Below, piece by piece: positions 1 to 5,593 of a stretch of DNA of 5,593 nucleotides (positions are counted from its first letter, which is position 1; each line of letters opens with the position of its first letter). The translations under genes and the position numbers were made by a program. The notes below the pieces were generated by a model that was given only the letters and a program-made list of their open reading frames with translations, did no database searches and was not told where the DNA came from. This DNA is from an uncultured bacterium (GTDB lineage: Bacteria; Bacillota; Clostridia; Lachnospirales; Lachnospiraceae), in NCBI GenBank assembly GCA_905214365.1, contig CAJMMH010000193.1, positions 1-5,593 of the forward strand, written 5' to 3'.

Positions 1-190
1 CATTTGACTTAAGGTAGCATTGCTTTCCTGCAGCTGATTCATCGTTTGACCATCTTGGAATGCCAATATATTTTAAAATAATATCGCCAGGGCAGCAATT
101 ACCTAACCAGGGCATACTGCAGCTCCATATAATTGCTATTATTGACAGTACCAACGCCAGAGAGCCTAATCCCAATTTTTTTGACTTCAT
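1..190 (-). CDS. Small membrane-anchored protein, function unknown (partial, runs off left edge)
   Basis: An open frame begins with ATG at 190 and stays open for 63 codons to the window edge, so the C-terminus is missing. The start has a GAGG ribosome binding site (199-202) with an 8-base spacer, and lies only 15 bases after the pepF stop, so the gene is probably co-transcribed with pepF. The protein opens MKSKKLG, followed by a hydrophobic segment at about residues 8-26 (LALVLSIIAII), then a Cys-rich stretch with C24, C33 and C34. Residues 35-50 contain GDIILKYIGIPRWSN. From memory, small two-helix membrane proteins of Clostridia have a similar GD-xx-LK-xx-G-xx-WSN pattern, but I cannot name the family. 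The positive N-terminus and hydrophobic stretch suggest a membrane anchor or uncleaved signal. A lipobox ending at C24 is possible but poor, because Trp sits at -2. The frame and ribosome binding site are seen directly; the function is unknown. Confidence 0.6.
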   Translation of the reverse strand, partial: MKSKKLGLGSLALVLSIIAIIWSCSMPWLGNCCPGDIILKYIGIPRWSNDESAAGKQCYLKSN

Positions 191-205
191 TGCATCATCC
201 TCGTT

Positions 206-1969
206 TTATTCCTTGGTCAGCTCTACGAACTCATCGATCAGATCCGCGAAGGACTGCAGGCTCTGGCGCCAGAAGTCCGGGGAGGTCAGATCGATATCCG
301 CCATCTTCGCAACATCCTCAACGCTCATAACCGGAGTTGCGTGAAGCAGTGCCTGATACTTCGGAACAAAGGCTTCCGCGCCCTCCTTCTGATATTGGCT
401 GTAAAGACCCATCGCGAACAGTCCGCCGAACGCGTACGGGAAGTTGTAGTAGCTCAATCCGGAAGAATAATAATGTCCCTTGCAGGTCCACATATACGGG
501 TGCAGGCAGTCCGGATCGAGTCCGTCTCCGTATGCCTTCTTCTGCGCATCCAGCATCAGCTCTTTCAGATCATCCTTCATCAGGAAACGGTTTCCTGCCG
601 CATGGAATACGCCGTCCTCAAACAGGAAACGAGAGTAAATATCGCAGACAATCTGCGTGGTTCCCATCAGCATTGTCTCAATCAGCGCCAGCTTCTCATC
701 TTTGCTCTGCGCTTTCTTGACCGCATTCAGCGTGATAACAGTCTCGTTGAAGGTCGATGCGGTTTCAGCCACCGGCATAGAGTAATCTCGGTTGCAGACA
801 CGATGGGAAAACGTATGCTTATTATGATACGCATGTCCAAGCTCATGCGCCAGGGTGCTGATCGCGTCAAAGGTTCCATTGAAATTTGTCAGAATACGGC
901 TCTGCTTCAGGCAGCCGACTCCGGCACAAAACGCGCCTCCGACCTTGCCCTCATGCGGATAAAAATCAATCCAGCTATCACGGAACGCCGTGTCCATCAT
1001 CTCTGCCATATCCGGAGCGAACTCGCCAAAACTGCTGACCAGAATATCCCTTGCTTCTTCCACGGTATAGGTCTTCTCGCTGCTTCCGACCGGCGCAAAC
1101 AGATCGTACCACGGCAGGCTTCCCTCATGTCCCAGATAGTGAGACTTCGCTTTCAGGTACTCCCAGAACTTCGGGAAATACTCGTTCATTGCGGTAAACA
1201 TGGCATCCAGCGTCTCTTTTTTCATATGGCACTGTTCAAGCGTCATCGCCAGCGGATTTTCATATCCTCTCGCTTCGCATACCGTTGTTACCTGTCCCTT
1301 GATATTATTGAGCGCAAACGCAATCGAATCCGCTATCTTATCATAGGAAGCAAGCTCTGCCTCATAAGCTGCCTTTCTCACCGCCGGGTCCGCGCTGTAA
1401 GCCAGGTTGCGCACTGCCGGAAGGTTGATCGTCTTTCCATCATACTCGACCTTCACCGTTGATGTCAGATAATCAAACAGCCTACTCCATGCGCCGCCAC
1501 CGGTCAGATCCAGCTTTGCGATCATCTCTTCCATGTCGTCAGACAGCAGATGAGATGCCGCCTTTGCCGTCTCATGCAACATATAGGAATATTCGGTAAG
1601 AAGCGGGGACTTTGCAATCGCCGCGTCCAGATCCTTCACTCCGGCTGCGTACTTCTGGAAGATAACCCTTCCGCGGGTTGCTCCGGTCAGAAGCTTCTCG
1701 AACGCAGTCATCTCATTGCCAGTTCTCGCATCAGTGGTATTCACAGACTGGCTCAGAGAAATAAATTCTCCGATCTTTCCGCCCAGCTCCTCGATTTCCT
1801 CCATTAGTAAAATACTCTTTTCCAGCCCGGTCGTATCGTCCTCCTGCTGATAACTCAGAAGTTCCTTCTCCATCCCGCTGATCCGCGCCTTCAGCTTCTC
1901 CCAGTCTGCCGCGTAAGCCGGATCATCATAACCGGTGTAAAGTTCTTTTAATGACCACTCTTTATTCAT
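206..1969 (-). CDS. pepF: Oligoendopeptidase F, M3 family zinc metallopeptidase
   Basis: A 587-residue protein, close to the usual 600 or so for PepF/M3B enzymes. These are cytoplasmic zinc peptidases that cleave short oligopeptides, in peptide nutrition or turnover of signal-peptide and pheromone fragments. The zinc motif HELGH is at residues 375-379 (H375 and H379 as ligands, E376 as catalytic base). The probable third ligand is E402 in the following VAETAS segment. The C-terminal KGHYYSSGLSYYNFPYAFG region (about 506-524) matches the Tyr/His-rich substrate-binding part of the family. The N-terminal 200 residues are helical and acidic, like the usual oligopeptidase F N-domain. There is no signal peptide. 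The start at 1969 is supported by GAGGAG about 8 bases upstream. The gene is intact, with all key residues present. Family assignment is secure; the exact peptide substrate cannot be read from sequence. A small membrane protein gene follows 15 bases downstream. Confidence 0.95.
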   Translation of the reverse strand: MNKEWSLKELYTGYDDPAYAADWEKLKARISGMEKELLSYQQEDDTTGLEKSILLMEEIEELGGKIGEFISLSQSVNTTDARTGNEMTAFEKLLTGATRGRVIFQKYAAGVKDLDAAIAKSPLLTEYSYMLHETAKAASHLLSDDMEEMIAKLDLTGGGAWSRLFDYLTSTVKVEYDGKTINLPAVRNLAYSADPAVRKAAYEAELASYDKIADSIAFALNNIKGQVTTVCEARGYENPLAMTLEQCHMKKETLDAMFTAMNEYFPKFWEYLKAKSHYLGHEGSLPWYDLFAPVGSSEKTYTVEEARDILVSSFGEFAPDMAEMMDTAFRDSWIDFYPHEGKVGGAFCAGVGCLKQSRILTNFNGTFDAISTLAHELGHAYHNKHTFSHRVCNRDYSMPVAETASTFNETVITLNAVKKAQSKDEKLALIETMLMGTTQIVCDIYSRFLFEDGVFHAAGNRFLMKDDLKELMLDAQKKAYGDGLDPDCLHPYMWTCKGHYYSSGLSYYNFPYAFGGLFAMGLYSQYQKEGAEAFVPKYQALLHATPVMSVEDVAKMADIDLTSPDFWRQSLQSFADLIDEFVELTKE

Positions 1970-1989
1970 GCCTGCTCTCCTCTCATTCT

Positions 1990-2018
1990 AGTATAGCGTT
2001 CTCGAAATAACCAGACCA
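1990..2018 (-). promoter_or_regulatory. Probable promoter of pepF
   Basis: On the minus strand a TATACT -10 box (1990-1995) lies 17 bases from a weak -35 candidate, TGGTCT (2013-2018, three of six consensus bases). Transcription would start near 1983, giving a leader of about 14 bases that still holds the GAGGAG ribosome binding site. The -10 is good and the -35 poor, so the promoter may be weak or activator-assisted. No other candidate of similar quality was seen between the palindrome and the gene. Confidence 0.4.
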
Positions 2019-2044
2019 TTGACTTGTCTGCAAATCCGATTGCA

Positions 2045-2096
2045 CTGTTGAAAAAGCCTCAGCGTAGCCCCCCGCTACGCCTGTGTTTTTCAACAG
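2045..2096. repeat. 52-base imperfect palindrome (repeat-like hairpin)
   Basis: The outer arms are a perfect 11-base inverted repeat: CTGTTGAAAAA at 2045-2055 and its complement at 2086-2096. Inside is a 7-base perfect stem, GCGTAGC (2062-2068) with GCTACGC (2074-2080), closed by a CCCCC loop. The two stems are separated by an unpaired 6/5-base internal loop. It is not a standard terminator: no plus-strand gene ends just before it, and on the minus strand it precedes the pepF promoter. The two-level symmetry in a non-coding stretch is typical of REP- or MITE-like dispersed elements. Whether it recurs in the genome cannot be seen here. Confidence 0.6.
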
Positions 2097-2103
2097 CACA
2101 CTC

Positions 2104-2122
2104 TGGCGCGCTTGCGCCGCCA
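2104..2122. repeat. Short GC-rich hairpin next to the palindrome
   Basis: TGGCG (2104-2108) pairs with CGCCA (2118-2122). The stem extends by two pairs past a single bulged C (2117) to a CTTG loop. It lies 7 bases from the larger palindrome and may be part of the same repeated unit. No T run follows on the plus strand, so it is not a convincing terminator. Confidence 0.45.
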
Positions 2123-2169
2123 ATGAGATTATTATACCGCAGCGTGGAAAGTTCTGCAACGGGTTTTCG

Positions 2170-2259
2170 GTTTGGTTCATTCTTTTCAGTATTTCCGGTT
2201 ACACCGATGAGCTGAAGCAGATCGCTGCTGATCGGGATGATCTGATTTTAGTGGAATAA
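2170..2259 (+). pseudogene. C-terminal remnant resembling a DUF234-type (archaeal-style) ATPase
   Basis: Read on the plus strand, the frame ending at the TAA at 2257-2259 gives VWFILFSISGYTDELK and continues QIAADRDDLILVE. This resembles the C-terminal end of bacterial and archaeal AAA ATPases with a DUF234 nuclease-like domain, which typically read FSKSGFT-(D/E)-EL, then a short charged helix, then a hydrophobic LV ending. Only about 29 residues match. The frame stays open further upstream but loses resemblance, and the repeat-like palindrome lies 74 bases upstream. There is no ATP-binding domain and no usable start. I read it as the tail of a gene destroyed by deletion or repeat insertion. 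The reading frame is seen directly; the family match is from memory and short, so chance cannot be excluded. Confidence 0.45.
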
Positions 2260-2266
2260 AGAAGAT

Positions 2267-2293
2267 GGGGGACAGGCTCATGCGCCTGCCCCC
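2267..2293 (-). terminator. Hairpin terminator overlapping the regulator's stop codon
   Basis: GGGGG (2267-2271), a bulged A, then CAGGC (2273-2277) pair with GCCTG (2284-2288) and CCCCC (2289-2293) around a 6-base loop. The stem is ten GC-rich pairs. On the minus strand it ends the AraC-family gene: the last codons lie in the stem and the TGA stop (2278-2280) lies in the loop. It is followed by ATCTTCTTTATT, a U-rich but imperfect tail. On the plus strand it is also followed by a pyrimidine-rich run, so it may stop transcription from both sides. Confidence 0.6.
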
Positions 2294-3186
2294 TCTTTCC
2301 TGCTGTTTTTCCGATACACCATCGGTGTGCACTTCATCTGCCGCCGGAAGATCTTGGTAAAGTATGCCGGACTGGCAAAGCCGCACATCAGCGCAACCTC
2401 AGTGATGGAATGTTCCTCCCTCGCAAGCAGTCCAAGGCTTTTTTCCACCCGGTAATTCTGCAAATAATCAAACACCGACTGCTTCATATATTTTCTAAAA
2501 AACCTGCAGCTCTCGCTGCGGCACAGATTCATCTGGTCCGCGACCTCTTCGAGTGTCACATGCTCCGCGTAATGCCCGTGCAGGTAATCGAGGGCCGCGC
2601 GGATGCGCTCCACGTCTCGCTCTCCGCCTGCGGTCTGCCTGGTTTCCCGCCTGCTCCAGCCATAGGTATAAATCAGGTCCCAGATTTCAAGGAGCTTCCT
2701 CTCTACCGTCAGCGCCTGCTTTACATCCTGCGTCTCATGAATCTGCCGGAGCTGCCGGAGCGCTTCCAGGATATCACGTTCCCACGCTTCCTCTCCGGTC
2801 AGCGGGAGTGATCCAAACGACGGATCCTGCAGGATCGGCGCAACAAAATCACGCTCAATCGCACTTCCCTCAAATCCATAGATCATGCGCGGATGAAAGG
2901 TCACGGAAAGGTAGCGGCAGTCTCCGCCGTCGGCCGTATGTCCGGTATGAAGCGCGTTGCGGTTGCAGAACAACCCCTGTCCCGCGCAAAAGTGATACAG
3001 ACGGTCGTTGACCTGATATTCCATCTCGCCTTCCAGAAAAAGAGTCAGCTCAATTTCCGGATGCCAGTGCCAGCTGAACGCTCCTCTCTCGTAGCTTAAT
3101 ACCCTTTCATTGCTGATAAAAACTGGAAATGCCCAGCTTCCGTGGCTCTTTAATTCCCGCCGTTCTGAATTTGTCTGTAGCTGCAT
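2278..3186 (-). CDS. AraC-family transcriptional regulator, probable regulator of the adjacent galKE
   Basis: A 302-residue protein with the standard AraC layout. The N-terminal cupin-like ligand domain spans about residues 35-105, with the metal/sugar-pocket signature HWHPEIE (40-46) and NALHTG (78-82 region). A helical linker follows to about residue 190. The C-terminal DNA-binding domain spans about 193-295, with two helix-turn-helix units: about 211-232 (TLEEVADQMNLCRSE) and about 260-281 (ITEVALMCGFASPAYFTKIF). The closing family motif is present but has Cys where Gly is usual (KCTP, about 285-288). The start at 3186 has GAGGG upstream with suitable spacing. It is divergent from galK, with overlapping promoters and phased direct repeats between them, so control of galKE in response to galactose or a related sugar is the simplest inference. 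The ligand is not shown by the sequence. The C-terminus is encoded inside the terminator stem. Confidence 0.92.
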   Translation of the reverse strand: MQLQTNSERRELKSHGSWAFPVFISNERVLSYERGAFSWHWHPEIELTLFLEGEMEYQVNDRLYHFCAGQGLFCNRNALHTGHTADGGDCRYLSVTFHPRMIYGFEGSAIERDFVAPILQDPSFGSLPLTGEEAWERDILEALRQLRQIHETQDVKQALTVERKLLEIWDLIYTYGWSRRETRQTAGGERDVERIRAALDYLHGHYAEHVTLEEVADQMNLCRSESCRFFRKYMKQSVFDYLQNYRVEKSLGLLAREEHSITEVALMCGFASPAYFTKIFRRQMKCTPMVYRKNSRKEGAGA

Positions 3187-3197
3187 CTTATTCCCTC

Positions 3198-3227
3198 AAT
3201 ATTGTTATAAAAACAGCAAATATTGTT
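3198..3227. promoter_or_regulatory. Two phased direct repeats: candidate operator for the AraC-family regulator
   Basis: The 9-base word AATATTGTT occurs at 3198-3206 and again at 3219-3227, exactly 21 bases apart (two helical turns). AraC-type proteins typically bind direct half-sites about 21 bases apart, with the proximal site touching the target -35. Here the proximal copy ends one base before the galK -35 (3229). Both copies lie downstream of the regulator's own predicted start, so the same site could repress it. Repeats and spacing are seen; binding is inferred. Confidence 0.6.
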
Positions 3228-3228
3228 G

Positions 3229-3257
3229 TTGTCAGTTTTCCTGTTTCTCATTATAAT
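3229..3257 (+). promoter_or_regulatory. galK(E) promoter
   Basis: TTGTCA (3229-3234, five of six consensus bases) and a perfect TATAAT (3252-3257) are separated by 17 bases, the optimal spacing for the housekeeping sigma factor. Transcription would start near 3264, giving a leader of about 47 bases before galK. The ribosome binding site is AAGGGG, about 4-5 bases before the ATG at 3311. The adjacent direct repeats suggest an activated or tuned promoter. Confidence 0.75.
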
Positions 3258-3278
3258 CATAATCAAAGAATAAATCAA
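3250..3278 (-). promoter_or_regulatory. Promoter of the AraC-family gene, overlapping the galK promoter
   Basis: On the minus strand TTGATT (3273-3278) and a perfect TATAAT (3250-3255) are again 17 bases apart. The -10 shares four bases with the galK -10 on the other strand, so the two promoters cannot be occupied by polymerase at once. Predicted start is near 3243. The leader then runs through both direct repeats before the GAGGG ribosome binding site. Confidence 0.65.
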
Positions 3279-3291
3279 CAGGCGGTTTCAA
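3277..3291 (-). promoter_or_regulatory. Possible cre-like (CcpA) site in the galK leader
   Basis: On the minus strand TTGAAACCGCCTGTT fits the first half of the Firmicute cre consensus (WTGNAANCG) exactly but misses two conserved bases in the second half. It lies about 13-27 bases downstream of the predicted galK start, a roadblock position, and touches the -35 of the divergent promoter. Catabolite repression of a galactose operon would make sense, but the match is only partial. Confidence 0.25.
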
Positions 3292-3310
3292 ACTGTCGGA
3301 AAGGGGTTTT

Positions 3311-4483
3311 ATGATTCAGCAGGTTTTATCGTGTTTTTATGAGAAATATGGCAAGGAAGGCGATATCCGCACTTACTTTGCGCCGGGCCGTGTCAACCTG
3401 ATCGGTGAGCATACGGATTACAATGGAGGACATGTTTTCCCATGCGCTCTGACAATCGGCACCTACATGGCTGCCCGCAGGCGCGCGGACCGGAAGCTGC
3501 GCTTCTACTCCATGAATTTTGAGCGCACCGGCGTTGTCGAATCTTCTCTGGATGATTTCGTGATGGGAAAGGAAGGCAACTGGACTCAGTATCCTAAGGG
3601 CGTAATGTGGGCGTTTATGGAAAAGGGATTCCGGTTTGACAACGGCTTTGATATCGTAATCTACGGAAACATTCCGAACGGATCCGGCCTTTCTTCCTCC
3701 GCTTCTCTGGAGGTTCTGACCGGCGTGATGCTCCGCGATATGTTCGGTTTTGACACCATCAGCATGATCGATCTTGCGCTGTACGGCCAGTTCTCCGAGA
3801 ACCGCTACAACGGCGTCAACTGCGGAATCATGGATCAGTTTGCAGTCGCTATGGGCAAAAAGGATCACGCTATCTTCCTGGATACCGCAGATCTTTCCTA
3901 TACCTACGCGCCGCTGAAGCTGGATGGAGCCCGCATCGTCATCGCAAGCAGCAATAAAAAGCGCGGACTCGGCGACTCCAAGTACAATGAACGCCGCAGT
4001 GAATGCGAAACCGCTCTGGCAGAACTGCAGAAGGTAAAGGATATCAAGAGTCTCGGCGAGCTTTCCAGCGCGGAGTTTGAAGAAATCAAGGACGCCATCA
4101 AGGATCCGGTCCGCCAGAAGCGCGCAAAACACGCTGTTTATGAAAATGAGCGTACCATCAAGGCAGTCGAGGCGCTGAACGCAGGCGACGTTGCCGAGTT
4201 CGGAAAGCTGATGAACGCGTCCCATGTTTCCCTGCGTGACGACTACGAAGTAACCGGCAGAGAGCTGGATACTCTGGTGGAAGCGGCATGGAAGTGCGAT
4301 GGCGTCATCGGTTCCCGTATGACCGGCGCGGGCTTCGGCGGCTGCACCGTCAGCATCGTAAAAACGGACGCGGTTGACAGCTTTATCCGCACCGTTGGCG
4401 AGACCTACAAGAAAACCATCGGCTACGCGGCTGACTTCTATGTTGTTGATATCGGCGACGGCGCGCATCCGCTGAATAAATAA
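3311..4483 (+). CDS. galK: Galactokinase
   Basis: A 390-residue GHMP-superfamily kinase (E. coli GalK is 382). It phosphorylates alpha-D-galactose with ATP to galactose 1-phosphate, the first committed step of the Leloir pathway, in the cytoplasm. The galactokinase signature GRVNLIGEHTDYNGG is at residues 26-40, with R27, E33, H34 and D36 in the sugar site. The ATP-binding loop PNGSGLSSSAS is at 122-132. D175 in CGIMDQF is the expected catalytic base. The third GHMP motif MTGAGFGG is at 337-344. All key residues are present and the length is normal, so it should be active. The start is supported by AAGGGG just upstream. It is the first gene of the plus-strand unit, with galE 98 bases downstream and an AraC-family regulator divergent from it. 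Confidence 0.97.
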   Translation: MIQQVLSCFYEKYGKEGDIRTYFAPGRVNLIGEHTDYNGGHVFPCALTIGTYMAARRRADRKLRFYSMNFERTGVVESSLDDFVMGKEGNWTQYPKGVMWAFMEKGFRFDNGFDIVIYGNIPNGSGLSSSASLEVLTGVMLRDMFGFDTISMIDLALYGQFSENRYNGVNCGIMDQFAVAMGKKDHAIFLDTADLSYTYAPLKLDGARIVIASSNKKRGLGDSKYNERRSECETALAELQKVKDIKSLGELSSAEFEEIKDAIKDPVRQKRAKHAVYENERTIKAVEALNAGDVAEFGKLMNASHVSLRDDYEVTGRELDTLVEAAWKCDGVIGSRMTGAGFGGCTVSIVKTDAVDSFIRTVGETYKKTIGYAADFYVVDIGDGAHPLNK

Positions 4484-4581
4484 CAGCTGGCAATACCACC
4501 CACAAAAAATGCAAAACGTATTCCCGGAAAATCAAGCACAAAAAGATTCCGAGAGTACATAAAAGAAAGAAGGAGGATTTC
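4484..4581 (+). other. galK-galE intergenic gap with perfect ribosome binding site
   Basis: The 98 bases between galK and galE are A-rich. I see no stable hairpin with a T run, so no intrinsic terminator, and no clear promoter; co-transcription is the simplest reading. A full AGGAGG (4571-4576) sits 5 bases before the galE ATG at 4582 and fixes that start. Confidence 0.6.
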
Positions 4582-5593
4582 ATGAAGATTTTAGTAACCG
4601 GCGGTGCCGGATATATCGGAAGTCATACCTGTGTTGAGCTGTTGAATGCCGGATATGAGGTTGTTGTTATGGATAACCTGTATAATGCCAGTGAAAAGGC
4701 ATTGGACCGCGTTGAGCAGATCACAGGCAAAAAGCTTACTTTCTATAAAACAGATATGCTGGACCGTGATGGTGTCCATGAGATTTTTGAGAAGGAATCA
4801 ATTGACGCTGTTATTCACTTCGCAGGTTTGAAGGCAGTCGGCGAATCTGTTGTTAAGCCGATCGAGTATTACTACAACAACATGGCCGGTACACTGATTC
4901 TCTGCGACGAGATGAGAAATCATGGCGTAAAGAATATCATCTTCAGTTCTTCCGCGACGGTTTACGGCGATCCGGCTCAGATCCCGATCACGGAGGAGTG
5001 CCCGAAGGGAACGCCGACCAATCCTTACGGCTGGACCAAGAGTATGTTGGAGCAGGTTCTGACCGATATCCACACCGCAGATCCGGAATGGAATGTCATC
5101 CTGCTTCGTTACTTCAACCCGATCGGCGCGCATAAGAGCGGACTCATCGGCGAGGACCCGAAGGGAATCCCGAACAATCTTCTGCCGTATATCGCGCAGG
5201 TTGCCATCGGCAAGCTGAAGCAGTTAAGCGTATTCGGCAACGATTACCCGACTCCGGACGGAACCGGCGTGCGCGATTACATCCATGTAGTTGACCTGGC
5301 AAAAGGCCATGTTGCGGCAATCAAGAAGCTCGCCGACAAGGAAGGCGTCAGCATCTACAACCTCGGAACCGGCAAGGGCTACAGCGTTATGGATGTACTC
5401 CATGCGTTTGAACGCGCCTGCGGCCATGAGATTCCGTATGTTGTAAAACCGCGCCGCGCAGGCGATATCGCGACCTGCTACTCCAAATGCGATAAGGCCG
5501 CAAAGGAACTTGGCTGGACCGCGCAGTACGATATTGACGAGATGTGTGCCGATTCCTGGAACTGGCAGCAGAAGAATCCGAACGGATATAACG
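4582..5593 (+). CDS. galE: UDP-glucose 4-epimerase (partial at right edge, nearly complete)
   Basis: 337 codons are present before the window ends, against 338 residues in E. coli GalE, so only the last residue or few are missing. The enzyme is an extended short-chain dehydrogenase that interconverts UDP-galactose and UDP-glucose with tightly bound NAD. The NAD-binding GGAGYIG is at residues 7-13, followed by acidic D31. The catalytic residues are S124 (SSSATVYG), Y149 and K153 (YGWTK), at exactly the E. coli positions. The RYFNPIGAH segment (176-184) and RRAGD (291-295) belong to the UDP-sugar site. Position 299, the substrate gatekeeper (Tyr in E. coli), is Cys here. That suggests possible extra activity on UDP-GlcNAc/UDP-GalNAc, as in human GALE. 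The first 340 or so bases are richer in AT than the rest. It lies downstream of galK, probably in one operon. Confidence 0.96.
   Translation, partial: MKILVTGGAGYIGSHTCVELLNAGYEVVVMDNLYNASEKALDRVEQITGKKLTFYKTDMLDRDGVHEIFEKESIDAVIHFAGLKAVGESVVKPIEYYYNNMAGTLILCDEMRNHGVKNIIFSSSATVYGDPAQIPITEECPKGTPTNPYGWTKSMLEQVLTDIHTADPEWNVILLRYFNPIGAHKSGLIGEDPKGIPNNLLPYIAQVAIGKLKQLSVFGNDYPTPDGTGVRDYIHVVDLAKGHVAAIKKLADKEGVSIYNLGTGKGYSVMDVLHAFERACGHEIPYVVKPRRAGDIATCYSKCDKAAKELGWTAQYDIDEMCADSWNWQQKNPNGYN

Noticed and set aside
341..1462. A 373-codon plus-strand open frame opposite pepF
   Set aside because: It is a shadow of the clearly real peptidase. It is rich in Arg, His, Ser and Cys, has no convincing ribosome binding site, and shows no recognisable motif.
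2024..2215. Short open frames on both strands (also 1983-2180 minus) across the pepF-regulator gap
   Set aside because: They run through the palindrome and hairpin, lack good ribosome binding sites, and do not resemble proteins. The frame carrying the ATPase-like tail is a different one.
2553..3011. Plus-strand open frames opposite the AraC-family gene
   Set aside because: They are antisense shadows with low-complexity Arg/Pro/Ser content, and the regulator reads through the whole stretch on the minus strand.
3326..4468. A 380-codon open frame antisense to galK
   Set aside because: It is a shadow of galK, whose GC-biased third positions suppress stops on the opposite strand. The translation shows no recognisable domain, and galK has every catalytic motif.
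4484..4581. Possible terminator or separate promoter between galK and galE
   Set aside because: The only pairing seen (around 4546-4582, CGGAA with TTCCG-like bases) is short and bulged with no T run, and no -35/-10 pair of good quality was found.
1..5593. CRISPR array, tRNA or rRNA genes, insertion sequence, or phage attachment site
   Set aside because: No regularly spaced repeats, cloverleaf-like segment, transposase or integrase coding sequence, or flanking duplication was seen.

Overview
The window is about 5.6 kb of chromosome, probably from a Clostridia-type Firmicute, most likely Lachnospiraceae. The basis is strong GAGG/AGGAGG ribosome binding sites, consensus sigma-A-like promoters, roughly 50% GC, and protein types familiar from that family. 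The species cannot be fixed from the sequence alone.

Left part (1-1969, minus strand): an M3-family oligoendopeptidase F gene is followed 15 bases later by a small membrane-anchored protein gene that runs off the left edge. The two look co-transcribed from a promoter just upstream of the peptidase.

Middle (1970-2277, no intact gene): this stretch holds the probable peptidase promoter, a 52-base imperfect palindrome plus a second GC-rich hairpin that look like a dispersed repeat, and on the plus strand a short decayed C-terminal remnant resembling a DUF234-type (archaeal-style) ATPase. It ends at a terminator hairpin that overlaps the stop codon of the next gene.

Right part (2278-5593): an AraC-family regulator on the minus strand is divergent from a galactokinase gene (galK). 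A UDP-glucose 4-epimerase gene (galE) follows galK on the plus strand and is cut off about one residue before the family's usual end. GalK phosphorylates galactose and GalE interconverts UDP-galactose and UDP-glucose. The transferase that links them (galT) is not in the window and may lie to the right.

The 124-base regulator/galK intergenic region is the most information-rich part. It contains two divergent promoters that share their -10 bases, each with a 17-base spacer. Two 9-base direct repeats spaced exactly 21 bases apart lie against the galK -35. This fits an AraC-type activator that switches galKE on and blocks its own transcription. GalE carries Cys at the position (299) known to decide whether the enzyme also accepts N-acetylated sugars, so it may serve UDP-GlcNAc/UDP-GalNAc as well. 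No wholly new system is evident; the points of interest are the regulatory layout, the hidden gene fragments and the repeat.
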